64,000 bases of DNA, taken from Paracoccaceae bacterium (lineage in GTDB: Bacteria > Pseudomonadota > Alphaproteobacteria > Rhodobacterales > Rhodobacteraceae). Below are positions 17,187 to 26,411 of this stretch, one piece after another. The position numbers were made by a program, and so were the translations under genes. The DNA lies in contig JAHDXW010000001.1 in NCBI GenBank assembly GCA_023383015.1, positions 248,001 through 312,000 of the forward strand, written 5' to 3'. The notes below the pieces were generated by a model, which had not been told where the DNA came from, made no database searches, and saw nothing but the letters and a program-made list of their open reading frames with translations. Within the stretch, counting starts at the first letter, position 1, and the number at the start of each line of letters is the position of its first letter.

Positions 17187-18063
17187 ACAGTTCGGCAGCG
17201 TTGCCGCGCTGTCGGACGTCTCCTTCGATGTCGCCGCCGGCGAGCGCGTGGCGCTTCTGGGCCACAACGGCGCCGGCAAGTCGACGTTGATGAAGATCGT
17301 CCTCGGGCTGATCCCGGCGACATCGGGCAGTGTGTCGGTGGCCGGCCATGCGCCGGGCAGCCGGGCAGCACGCGACCTGACGGCCTACCTGCCCGAGAAT
17401 GTCGCCTTCCACCCCGCGCTGACCGGCCGCGAGCAGCTTCGCTTCTATCTGCGGATGAAGGGCGAGCCTCCGAAGGCTGCCGAAGGACTGCTGGAGCGGG
17501 TCGGGCTGGGACATGCAATCGACCGGCGCATCGGCACCTATTCCAAGGGCATGCGCCAGCGCGTGGGCCTGGCGCAGGCGCTGATCGGGAGACCGCGGCT
17601 GATGATCCTGGACGAGCCGACCTCGGGGCTGGATCCGGTGTCGCGACGCGAATTCTATGCCATCCTCGACGAGCTTGCGAAGGGTGGCGCGGCGATTCTG
17701 CTGTCGTCGCATGCGCTGACCGAGGTCGAGGCGAGGACGGACCGCATCGCTATCCTTTCGCGTGGGATCCTGGTCGCCAATGACACCATCGCCGCGCTGC
17801 GGCGCGGCGCGGGGCTGCCGATCCAGCTGCAGGTTGCGGCCCGGCCCGAGACCGCCGACGAGGTGGCGGAGCGGCTGGCGGGGGTGCGCGTCAACGGCCG
17901 CCGGGTCGACGTGACCTGCGAGCCCGACGACAAGCTCGACCGACTGGGGAAGATCGCTGGGCTCGGCCATCTGGTCGACGATGTCGAGGTCGTCCCGCCG
18001 TCGCTCGAGGACATCTACAGCCATTTCAGCCGTCTGGCCGACCGAAGGGAGGGCCGCGCATGA
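17161..18063 (+). CDS. nosF: NosF, ABC ATPase for CuZ assembly
   Basis: ATP-binding subunit of the NosDFY system, 300 aa, cytoplasmic face of the inner membrane. Walker A LLGHNGAGKST, signature YSKGMRQRVGLAQAL, Walker B LMILDEPTSGLDP and the switch histidine in LLSSHALTEVE are all intact. The ATG at 17161 lies within the end of nosD, and the C-terminus overlaps nosY by four bases, so translation is probably coupled. Confidence 0.96.
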   Translation: MLRISRVTRQFGSVAALSDVSFDVAAGERVALLGHNGAGKSTLMKIVLGLIPATSGSVSVAGHAPGSRAARDLTAYLPENVAFHPALTGREQLRFYLRMKGEPPKAAEGLLERVGLGHAIDRRIGTYSKGMRQRVGLAQALIGRPRLMILDEPTSGLDPVSRREFYAILDELAKGGAAILLSSHALTEVEARTDRIAILSRGILVANDTIAALRRGAGLPIQLQVAARPETADEVAERLAGVRVNGRRVDVTCEPDDKLDRLGKIAGLGHLVDDVEVVPPSLEDIYSHFSRLADRREGRA

Positions 18064-18881
18064 GCCGGGTTCTGGCTGCCGCGGGTGCGGAGTTCCGTAT
18101 CGCGCTGCGCAACCGCTGGGTGACGATAGCGGTTGCGATGATGGCGCTGTTTGCCGCCGTCCTGTCGGCTGCAGGCTCGGCGCCGACCGGCCAGCTTGGA
18201 GCCGACAAGCTGAGCGTCACGGTGGCAAGCCTGACCTCGCTTGCGGTCTACCTCGTGCCCCTGATCGCGCTGCTGATGTCGTTTGATGCCATCGCCGGCG
18301 AGGTCGAGCGCGGCACGCTGCCGCTGATCCTGACCTATCCGGTCGCGCGCTGGCAGCTGCTGGCCGGCAAGTTCCTTGCGCATCTGGGAATCCTCGCGCT
18401 GTCGGTGGTCGTGGGCTACGGGATCGCGGCGGCGGCCGCGTTCTGGTTCGACCCACGCGCAGGGGCCGGCCTGGCGGCACTGTTCCGGCTGACCTGGACC
18501 TCGCTTCTGCTTGGCGCCGCGTTCCTCGGCATCGGCTATGCGATCTCGGCATTCGCCCGCCGGCCGGGCGCGGCGGCCGGCCTGGTGATCGGCCTGTGGC
18601 TGGTGCTGATCGTGCTGTACGACCTGGGACTTCTTGCGGCGGTCGTGGCCGATGCCGGCGGAACCTTCACGCGGGCAGTCTTTCCCTGGCTGCTGCTGGC
18701 CAATCCCGCGGATGCCTTCCGCCTCTACAACCTCGCCGCTTCCGAGGCGACGGCCGTCGCTGCCGGGATCGGCGGTGCGGCCGGGGCGATTCCTCCCGCG
18801 CGGGCCCTTGCCTCGCTCGTTCTGTGGGCTGTGGCCGCCTTCGCCTTCGGCGTTGCGGCCTTCCGGAGAGTGACGCCATGA
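18060..18881 (+). CDS. nosY: NosY, ABC permease for CuZ assembly
   Basis: Inner-membrane partner of NosF, 273 aa with about six helices. Like other NosY proteins it is an ABC-2 type permease with FDAIAGEVERGTLPLILTYPVARWQLLAGKF in the first cytoplasmic loop. It overlaps nosF and nosL by four bases each. NosDFY is thought to pass sulfur or copper to NosZ. Confidence 0.95.
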   Translation: MSRVLAAAGAEFRIALRNRWVTIAVAMMALFAAVLSAAGSAPTGQLGADKLSVTVASLTSLAVYLVPLIALLMSFDAIAGEVERGTLPLILTYPVARWQLLAGKFLAHLGILALSVVVGYGIAAAAAFWFDPRAGAGLAALFRLTWTSLLLGAAFLGIGYAISAFARRPGAAAGLVIGLWLVLIVLYDLGLLAAVVADAGGTFTRAVFPWLLLANPADAFRLYNLAASEATAVAAGIGGAAGAIPPARALASLVLWAVAAFAFGVAAFRRVTP

Positions 18882-19429
18882 GACCCGCGTTCGTGCTGCT
18901 GGCCGCGCTTGCCCTTGCCGCCTGCAAGGAGGAGACCGCGGCGACGATTCCAGAACCCGTTCCGATGACGGCCGAGGCCGTGGGCCACTACTGCCAGATG
19001 GACCTGCTGGAGCATCCCGGCCCCAAGGCACAGGTGCACCTCGAGGGCATGCCTGCCATGCCGCTGTTCTTCAGCCAGGTTCGCGATGCCATCGCCTACC
19101 AGCGGATGCCCGAGCAAAGCCACGCCATTACCGCGATCTACGTGAGCGACATGGCCCGCGCCCCGTCATGGGCCGAGCCGGGGGCCGAGAATTGGGTGCG
19201 GGCCGATCTCGCCGTCTTCGTCGTGGGCGCCGAGGTGCCCGGCGGCATGGGGGCACCGGAACTCGTCCCGTTCTCGACCCGCGAGGGCGCGACGGCGTTC
19301 GTGGCCCGTCACGGCGGCGAGATCATGGAGCTTGCCCAGATCGCCGACGAGCTGGTGCTTGCCCCCGTCGAGTTCGCGCTTGACGGCAACGGCGACTTCA
19401 TCGCGCCCGAGGGCGCAGCCGATCACTGA
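18878..19429 (+). CDS. nosL: NosL, copper chaperone lipoprotein
   Basis: Lipoprotein of 183 aa that binds Cu(I) and supplies it for NosZ maturation. The signal peptide ends in the lipobox LALAAC (Cys about residue 14). The NosL domain shows HYCQMDLLEHPGPKAQV, holding the conserved Cys and Met copper ligands, and FSQVRDAIAY. The ATG overlaps the nosY stop (ATGA). Confidence 0.94.
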   Translation: MRPAFVLLAALALAACKEETAATIPEPVPMTAEAVGHYCQMDLLEHPGPKAQVHLEGMPAMPLFFSQVRDAIAYQRMPEQSHAITAIYVSDMARAPSWAEPGAENWVRADLAVFVVGAEVPGGMGAPELVPFSTREGATAFVARHGGEIMELAQIADELVLAPVEFALDGNGDFIAPEGAADH

Positions 19430-19438
19430 GAGGCCCCC

Positions 19439-20344
19439 ATGCCCCGCGTCACCCGCCGCCGATTCCTGACCATCGCCGCTGCCGCCGCCCTCGCCGGGCC
19501 CGCGGCAGCCGCCCCCGTGAGCCGCTGGCGCGGGGTGGCGCTGGGCGCTGCGGCATCGATCACCCTTGCCCACCCGCAGGCCGACAGCCTGATCGCCATG
19601 GCACGGGCCGAAATCTCGCGCCTCGAGGGCGTGTTCAGCCTCTACCGGCCCGATTCGGCGCTGATGCGGCTGAATGCAGGCGGCAGCCTTGCTGCGCCGC
19701 CCTTCGAGCTTGTGGAGTGCCTCGGCATCGCCGGTGCCGTCCATCGCGCCACCGGCGGCGCCTTCGACCCGACCGTGCAGCCACTCTGGGCGGTTCACGC
19801 CGAGGCATGGGCGGAAGGCGCGGCGCCTTCGGCCGCCGCCGTCGACGCTGCGCTGGCGCGCACGGGCTGGGTCGGCGTGGCGTCCGCCCCGGACCGCATC
19901 GCGTTTGTCCGGCCGGGCATGGCGCTGACGCTCAACGGCATCGCACAGGGCTACATCGCCGACCGCGTGGCACGGCTCCTGGGCGACGCCGGGGTGGAGG
20001 ACGTGCTGGTGGACACCGGCGAGACCGTGGCCGCGGGGCATGACCCGTCCGGCCAGCCCTGGCGTGCCATCCTTTCCGACAGGCAGGAGGTGCGGCTGGC
20101 GGACGAGGCGCTGGCGACGTCGGCGCCGCTTGGCACCGTGTTCGACGCGGCGGGAACGGCCGGCCACATCATCGACCCCTTGACCGGCTGGCCCGCAGCG
20201 CCCCGCTGGCGACATGTCACCGTCGCCGCCCGCTCGGCGGCACTTGCCGATGCGTTGTCGACCGCCGCATGCCTTCTTGACCGGGAGGCCGCCTCGGTCG
20301 CGGCGGCGCATTTCCCCGACGCGCGCATCGTCGCGATGGGCTGA
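19439..20344 (+). CDS. nosX: NosX, ApbE-type FAD:protein FMN transferase
   Basis: Periplasmic flavin transferase of the ApbE family, 301 aa, that attaches FMN to a threonine of NosR. A twin-arginine leader (TRRRFLTIAAAAALAG) directs Tat export. Family motifs include LEGVFSLYRPDSALMRLN, NGIAQGYIADRV, VDTGETVAAGHDPSGQPW and HIIDPLTGWPA. It follows nosL by 9 bases and closes the nos operon just before a hairpin. Confidence 0.95.
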   Translation: MPRVTRRRFLTIAAAAALAGPAAAAPVSRWRGVALGAAASITLAHPQADSLIAMARAEISRLEGVFSLYRPDSALMRLNAGGSLAAPPFELVECLGIAGAVHRATGGAFDPTVQPLWAVHAEAWAEGAAPSAAAVDAALARTGWVGVASAPDRIAFVRPGMALTLNGIAQGYIADRVARLLGDAGVEDVLVDTGETVAAGHDPSGQPWRAILSDRQEVRLADEALATSAPLGTVFDAAGTAGHIIDPLTGWPAAPRWRHVTVAARSAALADALSTAACLLDREAASVAAAHFPDARIVAMG

Positions 20345-20357
20345 GCCAGCGGGCAGC

Positions 20358-20385
20358 GGGCGGGTGGAGGCCGCGCCACCCGCCC
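20358..20385. terminator. Strong hairpin after nosX
   Basis: GGGCGGGTGG (20358-20367) pairs perfectly with CCACCCGCCC (20376-20385) over an 8-base loop. It lies in the 42 bases between convergent nosX and the sugar kinase gene, so it probably ends transcription from both sides. No clear T tract follows on the plus strand. Confidence 0.65.
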
Positions 20386-20386
20386 T

Positions 20387-21892
20387 TCAGTCGCGGGCTG
20401 CAAACCAGGACGCCAGGCGACGGTAGAGGTCGCGAAATCGGGCGTAGCCCTCGTCGTACAGCGGGCCGAGGGTGACATCCGGCTCGTGCAGGCGGCCGAG
20501 ACTCACGAAGTCGGCAACCCCGTCGTAGTCGACGCCGAACCCCGCGCCGATGGCCGCCAGCCACGCGCTTCCCAGGCAGGATCCGGGATGGCCGCTCAGT
20601 ACCTGCACCGGCCGACCATGGAGATCGGCAACGATCTGCATCCACACCGGGCTGCAGCTGCCCCCGTCGGAGGCCAGCAGCCGGTCGGGTGCGTGGCCCA
20701 GCTCGGCGAAGACCTCGACGTGATGGCGGAAGGCGTAGCCCGTGCCTTCGAGGGCGGCGCGCCAGATGTGGCCTACCCCGTGCCCGAGGCTGAGCCCCGC
20801 CAGAACACCCCGCGCCTGCGGGTCGTGGATGGGGCTTTTCTCGCCCAGGAAGTAGGGCAGCATCACCAACCCCTCGCAACCCGGGGGCACGGCAGCGGCG
20901 AGTTCGTCGAGATGCGCGTGCAACCGCCGCCCGGCTGCGCGCGCGGCCCCCTCCTCGTGCGCGCAGAGCGTCGCCGCCACCCAGTTCAGCAGCGAGCCTG
21001 TGCTGGCCATGCAGCCGTTCGGCATGAACCTGCCCGGGATCGCGTGGTAGTCGAGAAACAGCCGGCGATCGGGCCGCGCCGCCGACGCCGAGGCCAGGAC
21101 GTCGCCCGCCCCTCCGAACTTCAGGAGCACCGTTCCCGGCGCGTTGACCCCGGCAGCATAGGCCGAGGCGACGTGGTCGGCGACCCCACCAATCACGGGC
21201 GTGCCGGGGGCAAGCCCGGTCGCGGCCGCTGCCGAGGGCGTGACAAGGCCCGCGATCTCGGTGCTTCCCACGAGGGGCGGCAGCCAGGCGGGATCGATTC
21301 CGCCGAGGGAGCAGAGCCGGGGCGAGACCGTCCCGGTCGCCAGGTCGACGAGCCCGCCCTCCAGTGCCCAGTTGCGCTCGATGCGGCGCTGTCCGGTGAG
21401 GCGGAAGCCGATGTAGTCGTACGACCCCATGATCGTGGCCAGCCGCGCCAGGGTGTCGGGCTCGTGCCGTGCGATCCAGCGCAGCTTGGCCAGGATCAGC
21501 TGCTGGTTGATGCCGTTGCCAGTCATGCCGAGGAACTCGGGCTCGGCGATCCTGGCCGCGATCTCGGCGACTTCGCGCTCGCAGCGTCCGTCGCTCTGCT
21601 GGATCGAGGGGCGCAGGCAGTGCCCGTCCCGGTCCAGCAGGATCAGCGCCGGCACCATTCCGGCGACACCAACCGCGGCAACCCGGGATCCGGGGGCTGC
21701 CCCGAGGAGTTCGCGCACAATCGCACAGACGTTCGTCCACCATTGCGCGGGGTCTTCCTCGGCCCAGCCGGGGTGGGGGGCCGACAGCGTGACCGGCCGC
21801 GAGGCGGTCGCGACGATCCGGCGGTTGGGCGGGTCGACAAGGATGCCGATCGTCGAAGTCGTCCCGATGTCAAGGCCGAGGACGCAGTCCAA
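20387..21892 (-). CDS. FGGY-family carbohydrate kinase
   Basis: Sugar kinase of 501 aa, typical for the FGGY family (xylulokinase/glycerol kinase type). The N-terminal ATP/sugar motif GLDIGTTSTIGILVD, the middle KFGGAGDVLAS and C-terminal SDGGSCSPVWMQIVADLHGRPVQV with a glycine-rich adenosine motif are present. The substrate is not determined; xylulokinase-like position is the nearest guess. The frame begins with TTG at 21892, two bases after the BtpA stop with GGCGGGG upstream; no ATG fits the conserved N-terminus. Likely one transcript with the btpA/sgcQ-like gene. Confidence 0.85.
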   Translation of the reverse strand: MDCVLGLDIGTTSTIGILVDPPNRRIVATASRPVTLSAPHPGWAEEDPAQWWTNVCAIVRELLGAAPGSRVAAVGVAGMVPALILLDRDGHCLRPSIQQSDGRCEREVAEIAARIAEPEFLGMTGNGINQQLILAKLRWIARHEPDTLARLATIMGSYDYIGFRLTGQRRIERNWALEGGLVDLATGTVSPRLCSLGGIDPAWLPPLVGSTEIAGLVTPSAAAATGLAPGTPVIGGVADHVASAYAAGVNAPGTVLLKFGGAGDVLASASAARPDRRLFLDYHAIPGRFMPNGCMASTGSLLNWVAATLCAHEEGAARAAGRRLHAHLDELAAAVPPGCEGLVMLPYFLGEKSPIHDPQARGVLAGLSLGHGVGHIWRAALEGTGYAFRHHVEVFAELGHAPDRLLASDGGSCSPVWMQIVADLHGRPVQVLSGHPGSCLGSAWLAAIGAGFGVDYDGVADFVSLGRLHEPDVTLGPLYDEGYARFRDLYRRLASWFAARD

Positions 21893-21894
21893 GC

Positions 21895-22704
21895 TCAGCC
21901 CGCCCCGCCGCGAATGCGCTCCACCTTCTCCATGAAGCGGCGGACCCGCGCCCCGTCGACCTTGTTCCAGGTGTTGCCGTCGACCTTGAAATGCGTGCCG
22001 ACGACGCAGCCGTCCGCCAGCGACAGGATGGCATCGACGTTGTCGTGGTTGACGCCGGTATTGGCGAACACGGGGACGGCCTTGACCGCAGCGCGGACCT
22101 CGCGCAGCGCGGAGTTCTCGACCGGATCGCCGGTGAGGGGGCCCGACACGAGGATGGCGTCGGCCAGTGAGGAGAACACCGCGCTGCGTGCGCGCAGGCC
22201 GATCGGGCGGGTGTCGAGCGCCGCAGCGAACTCGGCGTTGACGTTGAAGAGGAACTTGAGGTCCGGGCGTCCCAGGTTGCGGCGCAGACGCGCCGCGTTC
22301 TCGGCGTCGGGCGTCCACAGGCCCATGTCGGAGGCGTAGACCCCGGTGAAGATCTCGCGCACATAATCGGCCCGGGTTGCCACGGCGATCGCGACGCTGG
22401 CCTTCGGGTCCCACAGGTAATTGACCCCGAACGGCACACGGATCGCCGGGCGCAGCGCCGAGACGATGGCGCTCATGCACGCCACCGATTCCTGCGGCGC
22501 GGAAAGCGAGTAGGGGCGGTCGTTCTCGTTGCCGAACATGACGCTGTCGATGCCGTTGTCCTGCAGCGCGGCCAGATCGGTCCGGGCGTTCGCGATGATG
22601 CCGTCGATGCCGCGGTCGGCGTTGTAGAGCGGGGTTCCGGGCAGGGCGTCGAGATGCACCATGCCAATGATCACCTTCGTCTTTCCGTCAAAAATTCCCA
22701 GCAT
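21895..22704 (-). CDS. BtpA/SgcQ family protein
   Basis: TIM-barrel protein of the BtpA/SgcQ family, 269 aa. Signatures include VIIGMVHLDALPGTPLY near the N-terminus, VPFGVNYLWDPKASVAIA and VPVFANTGVNHDNV. BtpA is named from photosystem I biogenesis in cyanobacteria, but in heterotrophs the family sits next to sugar kinases and PTS or ABC genes and probably acts on a phosphorylated sugar. The ATG 22704 has an AGAGGG site upstream; the frame runs further up but through the DeoR gene's end. It abuts the kinase gene, so it may process the kinase product (inference). Confidence 0.85.
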   Translation of the reverse strand: MLGIFDGKTKVIIGMVHLDALPGTPLYNADRGIDGIIANARTDLAALQDNGIDSVMFGNENDRPYSLSAPQESVACMSAIVSALRPAIRVPFGVNYLWDPKASVAIAVATRADYVREIFTGVYASDMGLWTPDAENAARLRRNLGRPDLKFLFNVNAEFAAALDTRPIGLRARSAVFSSLADAILVSGPLTGDPVENSALREVRAAVKAVPVFANTGVNHDNVDAILSLADGCVVGTHFKVDGNTWNKVDGARVRRFMEKVERIRGGAG

Positions 22705-22753
22705 CCCTCTGCTCCCGTTCGGTGCAAGCGTGTTTCTTGTGCGGGTCCGCGAC

Positions 22754-23623
22754 TCAGCCCTCGCCTGCCACGAGGATGCGGACCTCTGCGGCGGCCAGGG
22801 CCCGGGCAAGGTCCGCGGGTGGCTCGGCCTCGGTGACCACGATGTCGACGGTCTCCAGCCCGGCGAAGCGCACCAACGAGCGGCGGCCGAACTTGGAGGA
22901 ATCGCAGAGGACGCAGGTCAGGTGCGCGCGGGCGGAATAGAGCGTCTTGATCTCGGCTTCCTCGGGCGAATAGTCGAACAGCCCTTCGGCGCCGAGGCCG
23001 GCGACCCCGATGAAGGCGGTGTTGAGCCAGAGCCGCTCAAGCTCGCGCCGCGCCTCCGGCCCGATCAGCGAGCCCTCGGACCGACGGAAGTGCCCGCCAA
23101 GCACATAAAGGCGTGGCCCCGCCTCGGTTGCGGCGACGGCATTCACGACCTGGAGGTTGTGAGTGATTATCCCGAGGTCCTGACGGCTTCGCAGCCGCTC
23201 GGCCAGGGCAGTAACGGTGGAGCCGACGTCGAGGCCGATCACGTCGCAGTCTCCGACAAGCTTCGCCGCTGCTTCCGCGATCCTTCGCTTGGCTCCGTGA
23301 TTAACCCCGCGCCGGGCGGCATAGCTGGGTTCCTGCATGACGGTCTCGACTGCGCCGGACCGCATCGCCCCGCCACGTGCCCGCAGGATTCCGCCCTCGC
23401 GCTCGAGCAGGTGCAGGTCGCGCCGAACCGTCATCTCCGAGACCCCGAAGCGTTCGGCAAGCTCGGCCACCGACAGCGCGCCGCTGGCCGTCACCAGCCG
23501 CGCCATCTCCCGACGGCGTGCGGCCGCAAGGCGGCCGGGCGCGCTGACCTCGTCGGCGAGGAGCGCCCCGGCGGACGTCCTCTGAGCGGTGAGAGAATGT
23601 CGTGCGCGTGCGGGTCTCGGCAT
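22754..23623 (-). CDS. DeoR-family transcription regulator
   Basis: Sugar-metabolism repressor, 289 aa. The N-terminal DeoR winged helix is seen at about 37-90 (LSVAELAERFGVSEMTVRRDLHLLE), and the DeoR_C sensor domain has GLDVGSTVTALAERL and the DSSKFGRRS motif that binds a phosphorylated sugar. About 30 extra N-terminal residues precede the usual start. GGAAGGAGCAGG stands before ATG 23623. It lies upstream of btpA and the FGGY kinase in the same direction and diverges from the SDR gene; the 125-base gap between is AT-richer than its surroundings and probably holds the operator. Confidence 0.9.
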   Translation of the reverse strand: MPRPARARHSLTAQRTSAGALLADEVSAPGRLAAARRREMARLVTASGALSVAELAERFGVSEMTVRRDLHLLEREGGILRARGGAMRSGAVETVMQEPSYAARRGVNHGAKRRIAEAAAKLVGDCDVIGLDVGSTVTALAERLRSRQDLGIITHNLQVVNAVAATEAGPRLYVLGGHFRRSEGSLIGPEARRELERLWLNTAFIGVAGLGAEGLFDYSPEEAEIKTLYSARAHLTCVLCDSSKFGRRSLVRFAGLETVDIVVTEAEPPADLARALAAAEVRILVAGEG

Positions 23624-23748
23624 CGGCCTGCTCCTTCCTTCCCTCACAATATTGGAACAGTATCGAACGTCAATCAAACATTCACCTTGCACCACATTCC
23701 GGGTTGCGCCACCATCTGCACCGGCCGTGGAGGCCCATTGGGGGGGAT

Positions 23749-24558
23749 ATGGCAACGGAGCCGACGGCGATGGCCTTTCCGCTGGCGCAGGACCTTCGGG
23801 GGAAAGTCGCCATCGTGACGGGTGCGGCGACCGGCATCGGCCGTGCGATCAGCCTTGCCCTGGGCGCGCATGGCGTTCGCGTCGCGCTGGCGGACATCGA
23901 CGTGGCTGCGGCCGAGCAGACCGCGGCCGAGGTGGGGCAGGGGGCCTTCGCCCTGGCGGTCGATGTCCGGCGCCGCGACAGCGTCGAGGCCGCCGTGTCC
24001 GACGTGCTCGCACGCGCGGGCGCGCTTGATCTGGCTGTCGCGAACGCGGGCGTGTCGTCGATGCGTGCTGCGGTCGACCTGACGGATGCCGACTGGGACC
24101 ACAACTTCGCGGTCAATGCCAGGGGCGTCTTCCTCGTGAACCAGGCCGCTGCGCGTGCGTTCCTTGCGCAGGGGAGGCGGGGCGCGATCGTCAATACCGC
24201 CTCGCTGGCCGCGAAGGTCGGTGCGCCGCTGCTTGCCCATTACTCGGCCAGCAAGTTCGCCGTACTCGGCTGGACCCAGGCACTTGCGCGCGAACTGGCG
24301 CCTCACGGCATCAGGGTGAATGCGATCTGCCCCGGGTTCGTGCGGACGGGCATGCAGGAGCGTGAGGTCGAGTGGGAGGCATCGCTGCGCGGAATCACCC
24401 CTTCCGAGGTGATCGCCGACTATATCCGCCAGACCCCGCTCGGTCGCCTCGAGGAGCCCGAGGATGTGGCCGGGTTGGTGGTGTTTCTGCTTTCCGACGC
24501 GGCGCGGTTCATGACCGGGCAGGGAATCAACGTCACCGGCGGCGTCTACATGGCCTGA
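23749..24558 (+). CDS. SDR-family oxidoreductase
   Basis: Classical short-chain dehydrogenase, 269 aa, with cofactor motif TGAATGIGRA, NAG, and the catalytic YSASK with upstream Ser. The Asp after beta-strand 2 (ALADIDVAA) favours NAD+. It may oxidise a sugar, sugar alcohol or hydroxy acid linked to the FGGY/BtpA genes or to the solute of the TRAP transporter downstream; the true substrate is unknown. ATG 23749 has GGGGGGA four bases upstream. Confidence 0.85.
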   Translation: MATEPTAMAFPLAQDLRGKVAIVTGAATGIGRAISLALGAHGVRVALADIDVAAAEQTAAEVGQGAFALAVDVRRRDSVEAAVSDVLARAGALDLAVANAGVSSMRAAVDLTDADWDHNFAVNARGVFLVNQAAARAFLAQGRRGAIVNTASLAAKVGAPLLAHYSASKFAVLGWTQALARELAPHGIRVNAICPGFVRTGMQEREVEWEASLRGITPSEVIADYIRQTPLGRLEEPEDVAGLVVFLLSDAARFMTGQGINVTGGVYMA

Positions 24559-24687
24559 ACGGACGGGCGGACCGTGGATTGCTCCGGGTCAGATCAGAAA
24601 TGAACAAGAGCGACCATAAATCACTTGACTGAAATCATCATCGAACATCTTCTTGGCGAGGAAGCAACTGCCAAGGGGGGACCCCTG

Positions 24688-25725
24688 ATGTTCCGCGCTG
24701 CCTTGCCCGTCCTCGGAATCGTTCTCACATGCGCTGCCGGGGCCGCGACCGCACAGACACCCGTGCGCTGGCTCAGCCAGTCGCAGGTCACGAGTTCGCA
24801 GGCTCCGGTGGAGAACGGGGTCATGGACGCCCTGCGTGCCGCGGGCTTCGCGGTGGAGCGCAGCGAGTTCCAGTCGCTCGGGATCAACATGGCCGACGGG
24901 TTGCGGCTGATCCGGGCGGGGACCTTCGACGTCGCCTCGATCACCGTCGGGCTGGTGGCGAGCGACGATCCGTTCCTGGAGGGCATCGACCTGATCGGAG
25001 TGTCGACGAACATCGACGAGCTGAGGTCGTCGGTGGATGCCTACCGCGAGGTCTTCGCCGACCGCCTGGAAGAGCGCTTCGGCGTGAGGCCGCTCGCGAT
25101 CTGGCCGTTCGGCGGCCAGATCTTCTTCTGCAGCGAACCCATCGCCACGCTCGACGACCTGCAGGGCATGAAGGTGAGGTCGTTCACCGCTTCGATGTCG
25201 GCGCTTCTGGAGCGGCTCGGCGCAAGCCCCGTGACACTGGCATTCCCCGAGGTCTATCCGGCGCTGCAGCGCGGTGTTGCGACCTGCGGCATCACCTCGG
25301 CGACGTCGGCGAACACCGGCAAGTGGCCAGAGGTCACCACCCATGTTCTGCCGCTGGCGGTCGCCGGCTCGGTCCAGACCCATGTCGTCAACGTCGCGTG
25401 GTGGAACACGCTGACCGCCGATCAGCAAGCCGAACTGGTGAAACACTTCGCCGAACTCGAGGCCGGGCTGTGGGAGGTCGCGGCCACCACCAACGGGGTG
25501 GCGCTGTCGTGCACGACCGGCGGGCCCTGCGACAGCCCGATCTACACCGCGTACAACCTGACGCTGGTCGACCTGGCCGAGAGCGACCTCGCGAAGCTGC
25601 GGGCGATCGCCGAAGAGGTTATCCTCGACGACTGGGCGGCGCGCTGCGAGCCGGTCTATCCGGGCTGCGCCGAGGCGTGGAACAGCACCGTCGGCGCGGC
25701 GCGCGGCATGACGGCCGGCGAGTAA
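24688..25725 (+). CDS. dctP: TRAP transporter substrate-binding protein (DctP)
   Basis: Periplasmic solute-binding subunit, 345 aa, signal peptide about 1-22 (ending GAATAQ). DctP-type features are the DDLQGMKVRSFTASMSALLERLG segment with the conserved arginine, the FPEVYPALQRGVATCGI stretch and WWNTLTADQQ. Four additional cysteines, including paired ones near the C-terminus, could form disulfides. The start ATG 24688 follows GGGGGGA; the longer frame from 24625 has no ribosome site. First gene of a second dctPQM set. Confidence 0.9.
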   Translation: MFRAALPVLGIVLTCAAGAATAQTPVRWLSQSQVTSSQAPVENGVMDALRAAGFAVERSEFQSLGINMADGLRLIRAGTFDVASITVGLVASDDPFLEGIDLIGVSTNIDELRSSVDAYREVFADRLEERFGVRPLAIWPFGGQIFFCSEPIATLDDLQGMKVRSFTASMSALLERLGASPVTLAFPEVYPALQRGVATCGITSATSANTGKWPEVTTHVLPLAVAGSVQTHVVNVAWWNTLTADQQAELVKHFAELEAGLWEVAATTNGVALSCTTGGPCDSPIYTAYNLTLVDLAESDLAKLRAIAEEVILDDWAARCEPVYPGCAEAWNSTVGAARGMTAGE

Positions 25726-25789
25726 CGCGCCCGACCGCCGCCCGGTTTGCGCCGGACGGCGGTTTCGGCCACCGCAGTTCCTCCAGAGG

Positions 25790-26380
25790 ATGCTGGAAGG
25801 CATGAGCGCTGCCCGCGTGATCCTCCGCCTGCTGGAGAGGCTTGCAGACCTCGCCGCGCTGGCCGGCGGCGTCACGGTGCTGCTGCTTGCCCTGCTGATC
25901 GGCGTCGATGTTGTGGCGCGCAAGCTTCTGGGCGTCTCGGTCCAGGGCACCGACGAACTCGGCGGCTACGTGCTGGCCATGGTCGGGTCGCTGGGCATGG
26001 CACATGTGCTCGCGCGGCGCGAATTCACGCGGATCGACCTGCTGTTCAGGTACCTTGCCCGGCCGGTCCGGAACCTGCTTCATGCGCTCGCCTATGTCAC
26101 GCTTGCCGGACTGGCGGTGTTCATGGCCCGACACGCTCTCATCACACTTGACGACACGCTACTCTTCCAGTCGCGCGCCAACACGCCTCTCCGGACGCCG
26201 CTGTGGATTCCGCAGGGGCTGTGGGCGGGGGGCATGTGCTTCTTCGCGCTGCTGGCGGTGATTCATGCGGTACGGGCGACGGTGCTGATGTTCGCCGCCC
26301 CGAACCGCATGGCAGGGGAGTACGGGCTGGCCCGGTCGGAAGAGGCCGTGGCCGAATACAGGGGGGACAGCGCGCGATGA
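25790..26380 (+). CDS. dctQ: TRAP transporter small permease (DctQ)
   Basis: Small membrane subunit of 196 aa with four helices; DVVARKLLGVSVQGTDELGGYVLAMVG matches the DctQ signature. The start may be ATG 25790 or ATG 25802, which has GGAAGG just ahead of it. It follows dctP by 64 bases and leads into dctM. Confidence 0.9.
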   Translation: MLEGMSAARVILRLLERLADLAALAGGVTVLLLALLIGVDVVARKLLGVSVQGTDELGGYVLAMVGSLGMAHVLARREFTRIDLLFRYLARPVRNLLHALAYVTLAGLAVFMARHALITLDDTLLFQSRANTPLRTPLWIPQGLWAGGMCFFALLAVIHAVRATVLMFAAPNRMAGEYGLARSEEAVAEYRGDSAR

Positions 26381-26411
26381 CCGCCGGCAGCTGGTTGCGG
26401 GAGCAGCCGCA

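Noticed and set aside
13875-17279. 1134-codon open frame on the minus strand
   Set aside because: It is antisense to nosZ and nosD, whose motifs and lengths are complete. The frame is open only because of GC-rich codon bias.
24625-24687. Longer start for the second dctP at ATG 24625 and TTGACT as its promoter
   Set aside because: The extension lacks a ribosome site and would precede the signal peptide; no matching -10 is seen.
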